From contig CANGUS010000123.1 of assembly GCA_947457085.1 (NCBI GenBank), forward strand, positions 1 to 5,914: a stretch of DNA of 5,914 bases. Reading direction: 5' to 3'. Below, piece by piece: positions 1 to 5,914 of this stretch. Below the pieces are notes generated by a model that did no database searches, was not told the DNA's origin, and saw nothing but the letters and a program-made list of their open reading frames with translations. The DNA comes from Bacteroidota bacterium. Its GTDB lineage: Bacteria > Bacteroidota > Bacteroidia > Chitinophagales > Chitinophagaceae. A program made the position numbers and the translations under genes. The stretch's first letter is position 1. Every line of letters begins with the position of its first letter.

Positions 1-1688
1 AGGCTTTGGTAATTTCTCCAACGCGTGAATTGTGTATGCAAATCACCAACGATTTAAAGAACTACAGCAAACACATGAAAGGGGTGAAAATTGTAGCTGT
101 TTATGGTGGTAGCAGCATTACCAATCAAATTAAAGACTTGCGTGCAGGTGCTCATATTATTGTAGCCACTCCAGGTCGTTTGATGGATATGATTGATAGA
201 AAAGCGGTGAAATTAGAGCAAATCCAAACCGTAGTGTTGGATGAGGCCGATGAGATGTTAAACATGGGTTTCCAAGAAGACATCGAATCTATTTTATCTA
301 ATACCCCTGAGGAAAAAATTACAGGTTTATTTAGTGCAACGATGCCAAGAGAAATCCGCAACATCGCCAACAAATATTTGAAAGAAACCGTTGAAGTTTC
401 TTCAGGTAAAAAGAATTCTACCTCTTCAGATATCACCCATCAATATGCAGTAGTAGCAGCAAGAGATAAAATGCAATCGTTGAAAAGAATCATTGATTTC
501 AATGAAGATTTCTTCGGAATTATTTTCTGTACCACTCGTTTAGAAACTCAAGACATCAGCGATTCATTGGTAAAAGCAGGTTACAATGCGGATTGTTTAC
601 ATGGCGATTTATCACAACAACAACGCGATAAAGTAATGGGTAAGTTTAGAAAACGTACCATTAAAATCCTTTGTGCTACCGACGTTGCAGCGCGTGGTAT
701 TGATGTAAATGATATTACACACGTAATTCATTATCATTTACCAGATGATATTGAAAATTATACCCACCGAAGTGGTCGTACAGCTCGTGCAGGTAAAAAA
801 GGAATTTCAATTGCTTTATTGCATGTGAAAGAAGCCTACAAAATGCACCAAATTGAAAAGATTGCTCAAATGAAATTTGAAAAATTCTTAATCCCTAAAG
901 GAGAAGAAATTATTTCTAAAAGAATCAACAATTTCATTGAAGACTTTACTACGTTTGATACCAACGAAGCAACCGATTTAAACATAAAAGAAGATTGGAG
1001 TGCTCCTTTGTTAGCCATGAGTAAAGAAGATTTAGTAGCACGTATATTAGTAAAAGAATTAGCTAAATTAGATACAGGGGATTCAAATCACAATGACTTA
1101 AACGTAGACGAATCAGCTCGTGGTGGTCGTTCAAATGAAAGAAGTGGTGATCGTCGCAGAGATGGTGGTGATGGCAGTGGTCGTAGTCGCAGAGATCGTG
1201 TAGATGGAGATGCTACTCGCTTATTTATTAACTTAGGTAAAAAAGACAATCTTCGTTATGATGCAATGCGTGAATTAATTTTCCAAAACAGTAAAGTATC
1301 AGGACACAATATCAAAGACATTGACATGCAAGGGGTATTCTCTTTCTTTGAAACCGATTCGCAAAGTGCAGATCGCATTATTGCTGGTTTTGACAATGTG
1401 GAATACAATGGTCGTCAAGTAAGAATAGAAAGAACAGAAGCAAATGGTGGTGCTCGTGCTGGTGCTTCTCGTCGTTCTTTTGGTGGAGATAGAAATGGTG
1501 GAGGTTCATCAGACAGAAAAAGAAGTTTTGGTGGTGGTTCATCAGATAGAAAATCATTTGGTGGCAATTCAGACAGAGCAGAAAGAAGCAGTTCATTTGA
1601 AAGAAGCTCAGGTGGTGAAAGAAAATCGGGTTATGCAGGAAGAGTCTCATCTGATTCAAAACCGAAATTCAAAAAGAAAAGTTGGTAA
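1..1688 (+). CDS. deaD: DEAD-box ATP-dependent RNA helicase with DbpA-like RNA-binding domain and RG-rich tail (5' partial)
   Basis: This is an ATP-dependent RNA helicase of the DeaD/CsdA/DbpA group, expected to remodel structured RNA in the cytoplasm (ribosome assembly, mRNA decay, cold adaptation). The frame is open from base 3, so the start codon, Q motif and Walker A motif lie off the left edge, probably about 70 residues. Numbering residues from the TTG at base 6, I see motif Ia PTREL (5-9), Ib TPGR (55-58), II DEAD (79-82), III SAT (110-112), IV IIFCTTR (172-178), V ATDVAARGID (224-233) and VI HRSGRTAR (254-261). A basic RGG/RSRRD linker (about 371-398) leads into a DbpA-type RNA-binding fold (about 404-477), then a low-complexity Gly/Ser/Arg tail (480-560) ending KKKSW. 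All visible catalytic motifs are intact. The symbol reflects the architecture; dbpA- or cshA-like names are possible. Specificity for 23S rRNA hairpin 92, known for E. coli DbpA, cannot be assumed. Confidence 0.95.
   Translation, partial: ALVISPTRELCMQITNDLKNYSKHMKGVKIVAVYGGSSITNQIKDLRAGAHIIVATPGRLMDMIDRKAVKLEQIQTVVLDEADEMLNMGFQEDIESILSNTPEEKITGLFSATMPREIRNIANKYLKETVEVSSGKKNSTSSDITHQYAVVAARDKMQSLKRIIDFNEDFFGIIFCTTRLETQDISDSLVKAGYNADCLHGDLSQQQRDKVMGKFRKRTIKILCATDVAARGIDVNDITHVIHYHLPDDIENYTHRSGRTARAGKKGISIALLHVKEAYKMHQIEKIAQMKFEKFLIPKGEEIISKRINNFIEDFTTFDTNEATDLNIKEDWSAPLLAMSKEDLVARILVKELAKLDTGDSNHNDLNVDESARGGRSNERSGDRRRDGGDGSGRSRRDRVDGDATRLFINLGKKDNLRYDAMRELIFQNSKVSGHNIKDIDMQGVFSFFETDSQSADRIIAGFDNVEYNGRQVRIERTEANGGARAGASRRSFGGDRNGGGSSDRKRSFGGGSSDRKSFGGNSDRAERSSSFERSSGGERKSGYAGRVSSDSKPKFKKKSW
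1473..1580 (+). repeat. Degenerate GGSSDRKSFGG repeats in helicase tail
   Basis: The helicase C-terminal tail contains short imperfect in-frame repeats: RSFGGDR (residues 490-496), GGSSDRKRSFGG (499-510), GGSSDRKSFGG (510-520) and GGNSDRA (519-525). The two middle copies are also similar at the DNA level, both beginning GGTTCATCAGA. Such RG/SG-rich tails are typical of cold-shock-type helicases and bind RNA non-specifically. Copy number may differ between strains. Confidence 0.6.
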
Positions 1689-1710
1689 TAAGTATGATTA
1701 GTAAAAAGAG

Positions 1711-1741
1711 AGAGTTTCAAGCAATTGAAACTCTTTTTTTT
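1711..1741 (+). terminator. Intrinsic terminator of the helicase gene, possibly bidirectional
   Basis: A perfect 10-bp stem, AGAGTTTCAA (1711-1720) with TTGAAACTCT (1725-1734), is closed by a GCAA tetraloop of the GNRA class and followed by a run of eight T (1734-1741). It starts 23 nt after the helicase stop codon. An A5 run at 1703-1707 would give a U5 run on the opposite strand. The same hairpin could therefore also stop transcripts of the convergent LD-carboxypeptidase gene, which ends at 1814 and has no better terminator nearby. Confidence 0.9.
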
Positions 1742-1813
1742 AATATGTAATCAATATCGTTGCAGGAAATAAGATCGTTAGAGTATCCTCATGCAAGGAT
1801 TAGCGAATTGCTA

Positions 1814-2722
1814 TTATATTATTTCTTCCAACACGACTTGGTTGTTTTCTATAGCTAAATGATAATGCATGCCAACTTTTAAAGCCATATTTCGTGCTTG
1901 GTGACCAACAGGAAAGTCAAAACAAACCGGAAATGAAAAGTCTTTTATTTTTTCCCAAACAATTTCATATTCAGTCATTCCAAAAGGCACCGGATTGTCT
2001 TGTGTGTCGGTAAATCCACCCACTATTAAACCCGCTAATTGACTTAATTTTCCAGCGCGTAATAGTTGCCAAAGCATTCTATCGATATTGTATTTATATT
2101 CTCCAATATCTTCGATGAACAAAATTTTTCCTTGGGTATAAATGTCACTGTCAGTGCCTACTAAGTCTGACAAAAGCGCTAAATTACCACCTATTAATTC
2201 ACCCTTTGCTACGCCTACCCGATTCATTACATGCGCTGGAATTACGTAGTGAATGGGTTTACCTGTAATGACATCAAAAATACTTTGGGTAGACAATGCA
2301 TCAAAATCATTGGGTTTATAACCACCACCCATATGCGCATGAATCGATGAAATTTTCATTTGATTATTTAGGTGAGAGTGAAAGGCTGTAATGTCGCTAT
2401 AACCCAGCAACCATTTCGGTTTTTGTTTGAATTGCGTAAAATCAATTTGATCAAGGATGCGAACAACCCCATATCCACCTCGTCCGAAAAAAACTGCCTC
2501 TATGGCATCGTCATCTAACATGGATTGTAAATCTGCCAATCGATCTGCATCGGTTGCAGAAAATTTGTTGAATGAAGTGCCAATGGTTTTTCCAATTTTT
2601 AAATTAAAACCCCAAGCTTCTAATTGAGCAAACATAGGTTGCATTTCCTCAGAATTTACAGCGCCAGCAGGACATGTAATGCCAATTGTACTTCCTTTTT
2701 GCAAATAAGGTGGAATAATCAT
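1814..2722 (-). CDS. ldcA: LD-carboxypeptidase (peptidase family S66)
   Basis: This 302-residue protein matches the usual size and order of S66 serine peptidases (LdcA/MccF). LdcA removes the terminal D-Ala from murein tetrapeptides in the cytoplasm during cell-wall recycling. The N-terminus (IIPPYLQKGSTIGITCPAG) has the family's typical opening, which supports the ATG at 2722. The nucleophile motif GYSD gives Ser109, preceded by the RGGYG motif (81-85). LFIED supplies the catalytic Glu204 and PVGHQ supplies His274, so the Ser-Glu-His triad is complete. There is no signal peptide, as expected for the cytoplasmic enzyme. The gene is convergent with the helicase and divergent from the small membrane-protein gene, with 46 bp between starts, so it is probably transcribed alone. 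No clear Shine-Dalgarno is seen. A microcin C7 self-immunity (MccF) role is the main alternative within the family; nothing nearby suggests microcin synthesis. Confidence 0.93.
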   Translation of the reverse strand: MIIPPYLQKGSTIGITCPAGAVNSEEMQPMFAQLEAWGFNLKIGKTIGTSFNKFSATDADRLADLQSMLDDDAIEAVFFGRGGYGVVRILDQIDFTQFKQKPKWLLGYSDITAFHSHLNNQMKISSIHAHMGGGYKPNDFDALSTQSIFDVITGKPIHYVIPAHVMNRVGVAKGELIGGNLALLSDLVGTDSDIYTQGKILFIEDIGEYKYNIDRMLWQLLRAGKLSQLAGLIVGGFTDTQDNPVPFGMTEYEIVWEKIKDFSFPVCFDFPVGHQARNMALKVGMHYHLAIENNQVVLEEII

Positions 2723-2732
2723 TTTGTTACTT

Positions 2733-2740
2733 TATTTTTG
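2733..2740 (+). promoter_or_regulatory. Candidate Bacteroidota -7 promoter element
   Basis: TATTTTTG matches the Bacteroidota sigma consensus -7 box TAnnTTTG exactly and lies 28 nt upstream of the ATG at 2769, giving a leader of roughly 20-25 nt. No convincing TTTG (-33) partner occurs about 19 nt further upstream, so the call rests on one element in T-rich DNA. A one-mismatch version on the other strand (CGAATATA at 2743-2750, read TATATTCG) could serve ldcA but is weaker. Confidence 0.35.
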
Positions 2741-2768
2741 TACGAATATAAACTAAGAACATATAAAA

Positions 2769-2975
2769 ATGGAAAATTCAAGTTCAAGAAATAAATGGGC
2801 ACAAAAAATAGGATTTATTACCGGCCCCGCAATGATAGCGGTTGGACTAATTGCTTTGAGTAATTCAAATAAATCGCCTTTTATGGCTTATTTTATCATT
2901 GTTTTTGGAATAATAAGATTAGGCATGACAGCCTTCTTATATTTTAAAGGCAAAAAACAATCCCATATTGAATAA
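2769..2975 (+). CDS. Small hypothetical membrane protein, two predicted TM helices
   Basis: This 68-residue protein does not match a family I recognise. It has a polar, basic N-terminus (residues 1-13) and a first hydrophobic segment at about 14-30 (IGFITGPAMIAVGLIAL). A short polar turn (SNSNKSP) follows, then a second hydrophobic segment at about 38-59, and a basic tail (KGKKQSHIE). This is a helical hairpin in the inner membrane with both ends probably cytoplasmic by the positive-inside rule. It is accepted as real because it starts at an ATG after an A-rich leader, sits behind a plausible -7 box, and has a coherent membrane-protein pattern. A second small reading frame overlaps its stop codon, so the two may be co-expressed. 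Function is unknown. Confidence 0.7.
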   Translation: MENSSSRNKWAQKIGFITGPAMIAVGLIALSNSNKSPFMAYFIIVFGIIRLGMTAFLYFKGKKQSHIE

Positions 2976-3145
2976 AAAACAGGTTGATCTACTAGCAGGA
3001 ATAATTGTGTTAGCGATCTGTACATATTTCTATAAACTAAGTAATCGCTATAGACAATAAAAGATTTTTAAAAGAACTTGGGAAATTAGAAAATGAATAT
3101 ATTCCTACTGTAAAAGAGTATTTATTACACATAATAGGTAGGTAA
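2968..3145 (+). pseudogene. Possible frameshifted small single-pass membrane protein gene
   Basis: The 189 bp between the small membrane protein and metG have no ATG gene but contain two abutting open frames. The first runs from a TTG at 2968, overlapping the preceding stop codon, to TAA at 3058-3060. It encodes 30 residues: a basic start NKKQ, a hydrophobic stretch DLLAGIIVLAICTYF, then a basic KLSNRYR. The second is open in the +1 frame from 3041 to TAA at 3143-3145. It has no usual start codon but reads as a charged amphipathic segment (RFLKELGKLENEYIPTVKEY). The two overlap at 3041-3057, where a one-base shift would join them into a protein of about 60 residues: membrane anchor, basic stop-transfer, cytoplasmic helix. 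It could also be a genuine 30-residue protein, or non-coding AT-rich DNA. I recognise no family. Confidence 0.3.
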
Positions 3146-3164
3146 AAGAATATAAAACAAAAGA

Positions 3165-5228
3165 ATGAAAGCGTATAAAAGACATTTAGTAACGGCTGCT
3201 TTGCCCTATGCAAACGGCCCTGTACACATAGGACATTTAGCAGGAAATTTTTTACCTGCCGATATTTATGCACGTTATTTACGAGCAAAAGGTGAAGATG
3301 TAAAATTTATTTGTGGAACGGATGAACATGGCGTTCCGATTACCATTCGTGCCATGAAAGAAGGGGTAACGCCTCAAGATATCGTTGATAAATACCATCA
3401 AATTATTGATGATAGTTTGAAACAAATGGGTATTTCATTTGATATTTTTTCACGTACGTCTAATCAAATACATCATGAAACATCACAGGCTTTTTTCAAA
3501 ACGTTATATGATAAAGGATTGTTTGAAGAAAAAGAAAGTGAACAATATTTTGATGAAGAAAAACAAACTTTTTTAGCCGATCGATATATTACTGGTACCT
3601 GTCCTAAATGCAGTAATGAAAATGCCTATGGCGATCAATGCGAAAAATGTGGCAGTACATTAAGCCCAGATGAATTAATTCATCCAAAGAGTACTTTAAG
3701 TGACTCTATTCCTATAAAAAAGAAAACAACTCATTGGTATTTACCATTGCAAAACTATGAATCATGGCTTAAACAATGGATCGTAGAAGATCATAAAGAA
3801 TGGAAAAACAATGTATATGGACAATGCAAAAGTTGGTTAGACAATGGTTTGCAACCTAGAGCCATGACAAGAGATAGCCATTGGGGAGTTAAAGTGCCCA
3901 TTGATGGCGTTACAGGAAAAGTGCTCTATGTTTGGTTTGATGCACCCATTGGATATATTTCTGCAACAAAAGAATTGACCAATCAATGGGCAGATTATTG
4001 GTGTCAAGAGGACACAAAATTGGTTCATTTTTTAGGAAAAGACAATATCGTATTCCATTGTATAATTTTTCCTGCCATGTTAAAAGCCCATGGTGGATTT
4101 GTGTTGCCAGACAATGTGCCAGCTAATGAGTTTTTAAATATTGAAGGAGAAAAAGTTTCGACTTCAAGAAATTGGGCGGTTTGGGTTGACGAATATGTCA
4201 AAGATTTTCCAGATATGCAAGATGCAATGCGTTATACATTGATTGCCAACGCACCAGAAACGAAAGACAATGATTTTACTTGGAAAGATTTTCAGGATAG
4301 AAACAACAGTGAGTTAGTGGCAATTTTAGGAAACTTTGTCAATCGTGCTTTTGTATTAATGCATAAGCTTTGTGGAGGAAGAGTTCCTGCTTTTCATTTA
4401 GAGGCAAAAGATGACAAAGACGATGCTTTATTTGAAAAAATTGTCAATACTAAAAAACAACTAGAGCAAAGCATTGAGCAATATCGTTACAGAGAAGCCT
4501 TGTTTACAGTCATTGATTTGGCTCGTGAAGGAAACAAATATTTGCAAGACAAAGAGCCATGGAAACATACAGAAAATCAATTATTAGTTGATAATTCATT
4601 GCATCTAAGTTTACAATTGTGTGCGAATTTGGCCATATACATCAATCCATTTTTACCGTTTACGGCTAAAAAAATGTGTAAATTAATGAAAGTGGTAGAT
4701 AAAATGTTGGAATGGAAAAATGGAGGAAGCTTAGAATTGTTGAAAGTGAATTATCCATTAAATCCACCTGAATTATTATTCAGAAAAGTGGAAGATGAGG
4801 AAATAGCATTTCAAAAAGCCAAGTTAGAAAATAATAAAATCCAACAAGTAATAGAGGTTGCAAAAACGGAAACGGCAGCATCTCAAATAACTCCACTTAA
4901 AAATGAAATCGTTTTCGATGATTTTGAAAAAATAGATTTACGTGTAGGTAAAATTATAGAAGCAATTAAAGTGCCTAAAGCAGATAAATTGTTGCAATTG
5001 ACTGTTGATTTAGGATTTGAAAAAAGAACCGTTGTCAGTGGTATTGCAGCACACTATTCGCCAGAAGAAGTCATTGGTAAACAAGTTACATTAGTGGCTA
5101 ATTTAGCACCAAGAAAAATGAGGGGAATAGAAAGCAATGGTATGATTTTAATGGCTGAAAATGCGGAAGGCAAATTGATATTTGTGAATCCGAGTGAAGA
5201 GGCTGTAAATGGTTGTAGTGTGAAATAA
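3165..5228 (+). CDS. metG: Methionine--tRNA ligase (MetRS)
   Basis: MetRS is a class I synthetase that charges tRNA-Met with methionine in the cytoplasm using ATP. At 687 residues it is full length for the long, C-terminally extended bacterial form. The Rossmann catalytic core carries the HIGH motif (21-24, in ANGPVHIGHLAG) and GTDEHG (51-56). The inserted zinc knuckle has four cysteines, C146-x2-C149 and C159-x2-C162. WFDAPIGYIS (257-266) belongs to the active site. The KMSKS loop reads KVSTS (330-334), a variant I associate with Bacteroidota and related MetRS. An anticodon-binding helical bundle spans about 375-540, including the conserved PWK at 465-467. After a charged linker (about 540-580), a Trbp111/EMAPII-like OB-fold tRNA-binding domain (about 583-687, FEKIDLRVGKI) provides dimerisation and tRNA affinity. 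The ATG at 3165 places HIGH at the normal distance; upstream is A-rich with only a weak AAAAGA. The downstream methyltransferase begins 12 nt after the stop, so read-through is likely. Confidence 0.98.
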   Translation: MKAYKRHLVTAALPYANGPVHIGHLAGNFLPADIYARYLRAKGEDVKFICGTDEHGVPITIRAMKEGVTPQDIVDKYHQIIDDSLKQMGISFDIFSRTSNQIHHETSQAFFKTLYDKGLFEEKESEQYFDEEKQTFLADRYITGTCPKCSNENAYGDQCEKCGSTLSPDELIHPKSTLSDSIPIKKKTTHWYLPLQNYESWLKQWIVEDHKEWKNNVYGQCKSWLDNGLQPRAMTRDSHWGVKVPIDGVTGKVLYVWFDAPIGYISATKELTNQWADYWCQEDTKLVHFLGKDNIVFHCIIFPAMLKAHGGFVLPDNVPANEFLNIEGEKVSTSRNWAVWVDEYVKDFPDMQDAMRYTLIANAPETKDNDFTWKDFQDRNNSELVAILGNFVNRAFVLMHKLCGGRVPAFHLEAKDDKDDALFEKIVNTKKQLEQSIEQYRYREALFTVIDLAREGNKYLQDKEPWKHTENQLLVDNSLHLSLQLCANLAIYINPFLPFTAKKMCKLMKVVDKMLEWKNGGSLELLKVNYPLNPPELLFRKVEDEEIAFQKAKLENNKIQQVIEVAKTETAASQITPLKNEIVFDDFEKIDLRVGKIIEAIKVPKADKLLQLTVDLGFEKRTVVSGIAAHYSPEEVIGKQVTLVANLAPRKMRGIESNGMILMAENAEGKLIFVNPSEEAVNGCSVK

Positions 5229-5240
5229 ACGTAATAAAAA

Positions 5241-5914
5241 ATGATTAAATACTTAAAAGACTCATTTAAAAGGAAAATAGCAAGACGTTTTACAAAAGAA
5301 TATCCTTCAATAATTTCAACATATAATATAAAAAATATTGGTGAAGTTGAATTTGCAAATTGGTCTAATCCATTTCAAAGCCCAATTCCTTTAGATGAAA
5401 ACATGATTGAGTTTTTTAATCAATTTATTAAACCTGGGGATTTAATTATTGACATTGGTGCTCATATTGGTGATACTACTGTTCCTATGTCACTTTGTTC
5501 AGGTGCTCAAGGTTTAGCAATAGGATTTGACCCAAACCCTTATGTTTTTAAAATATTAAAAAAAAAATACTTCTTTAAATAAAGATAAAACAAATATAGT
5601 ACCTATAAATTTTGCTATTTCCCAGAAAGAAGAGGAGTTTTATTATATTTCTTCAGAAGCTTCGTTCTGTAATGGTGGTATTTCTTTAACCACTAAAAGT
5701 AAACACGGAAAATTCATATATCCTCAAAAAATAAAAGGTGTTAATCTTAAAAATTTTTTAGATGAGAATTACAAGGTATGGTTGGCAAAATTGTCTTTTA
5801 TCAAAATTGATACAGAAGGCTTCGATAAAGAAATTTTAAAATCTATTAAAGATTTAATCATTTTTTATAAACCTATTATTGTTGCCGAAAGTTTTTGTAA
5901 AGCAAATAATGCTG
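5241..5914 (+). pseudogene. FkbM family SAM-dependent methyltransferase, frameshifted at a poly-A tract and 3' partial
   Basis: This is a class I SAM-dependent methyltransferase of the FkbM type. These enzymes usually O-methylate sugars or secondary metabolites and often sit in glycan gene clusters. The first frame (ATG 5241 to TAA 5580-5582, 113 residues) has a basic N-terminus, the SAM-binding motif DIGAHIG (71-77) and the ribose-binding acidic motif GFDPNP (95-100). It then ends abruptly after LKKKYFFK. If one A is removed from the A10 run at 5558-5567, translation continues as LKKNTSLNKDK and stays open to the right edge (116 more codons from 5566). That stretch includes the hallmark FkbM motif FIKIDTEGFDKEIL near 5800-5840, so the two parts are clearly one gene. 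Start and early spacing suggest co-transcription with metG. GC by hand count is about 26% (5281-5880) versus about 34% in sampled metG lines, which hints at a different origin. The substrate cannot be inferred. Confidence 0.88.
5558..5567 (+). repeat. A10 homopolymer at the frameshift site
   Basis: Ten consecutive A residues lie inside the methyltransferase gene, the longest homopolymer I see in the window. Nine (or twelve) A would keep the two halves of the gene in one frame; ten puts a TAA 13 nt after the tract. Runs of this length are prone to replication slippage, RNA polymerase slippage and sequencing miscounts. Confidence 0.95.

Noticed and set aside
152..436. Antisense reading frame of 94 codons inside the helicase
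   Set aside because: It lies opposite conserved helicase motifs (Ib, DEAD, SAT), has no family-like sequence and is a by-product of the coding strand.
1378..1701. Overlapping frames on both strands across the helicase tail (Val/Glu-rich on +, His/Leu-rich on -)
   Set aside because: The low-complexity GGT/AGA-rich coding DNA keeps other frames free of stops. The resulting peptides are low complexity with no domain.
1785..1813. Short inverted repeats ATCCT/AGGAT and TAGC/GCTA just past the ldcA stop
   Set aside because: The stems are only 4-5 bp with no T-run on the minus strand, too weak to call a terminator.
3037..3288. Minus-strand 83-codon frame over the metG start
   Set aside because: It overlaps the conserved MetRS N-terminus including HIGH, and its translation is a Phe/Leu-rich shadow of AT-rich coding DNA.
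3837..4028. Minus-strand 63-codon frame inside metG
   Set aside because: It is fully inside conserved MetRS sequence, with no family similarity or start context.
5559..5568. Programmed -1 ribosomal frameshift on the A-rich slippery run
   Set aside because: The downstream half lies in the +1 frame relative to the upstream codons. A -1 slip would not reach it; a +1 or -2 slip, or an RNA with nine or twelve A, is needed.
1..5914. CRISPR arrays, tRNA or rRNA genes, insertion sequences, riboswitches, defence-type or other novel multi-gene systems
   Set aside because: I saw no regularly spaced repeats, tRNA-like cloverleaf, transposase or terminal inverted repeats. The genes present are housekeeping apart from the methyltransferase, so no new system is claimed.

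Overview
The window looks like an ordinary stretch of chromosome from an AT-rich member of the Bacteroidota. A Chitinophagales- or Sphingobacteriales-like lineage is a guess from protein style only. The evidence for the phylum is the low GC content, starts preceded by A-rich sequence without a clear Shine-Dalgarno, a TAnnTTTG-type -7 box, a DEAD-box helicase with a DbpA-like RNA-binding domain and RG-rich tail, and a methionyl-tRNA synthetase carrying KVSTS in place of KMSKS.

Layout from left to right: (1) The 3' part of a DEAD-box RNA helicase gene (+ strand) runs in from the left edge and ends at 1688. It is followed by a strong intrinsic terminator at 1711-1741. (2) A convergent LD-carboxypeptidase gene (- strand, 2722 to 1814) encodes a cytoplasmic peptidoglycan-recycling enzyme with an intact Ser-Glu-His triad. 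(3) Only 46 bp away, a divergent small gene (2769-2975, +) encodes a 68-residue protein with two predicted membrane segments. (4) The 189 bp between it and metG contain no standard ATG gene. However, two abutting open frames (2968-3060 and 3041-3145) together read like one roughly 60-residue single-pass membrane protein broken by a frameshift. (5) metG (3165-5228, +) is full length, with a zinc knuckle and a C-terminal tRNA-binding OB domain. (6) After 12 bp comes an FkbM-type methyltransferase gene that runs off the right edge and is split by a one-base frameshift at a run of ten A residues (5558-5567).

The genes do not form one pathway. RNA remodelling, wall recycling and tRNA charging are housekeeping functions. 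The FkbM gene is clearly more AT-rich than metG and may mark the start of a surface-glycan or other accessory region to the right. I found no evidence of a new multi-gene system. The observation most worth checking is the A10 tract: it could be a sequencing error, a recent inactivation, a phase-variable switch, or a gene rescued by transcriptional slippage.
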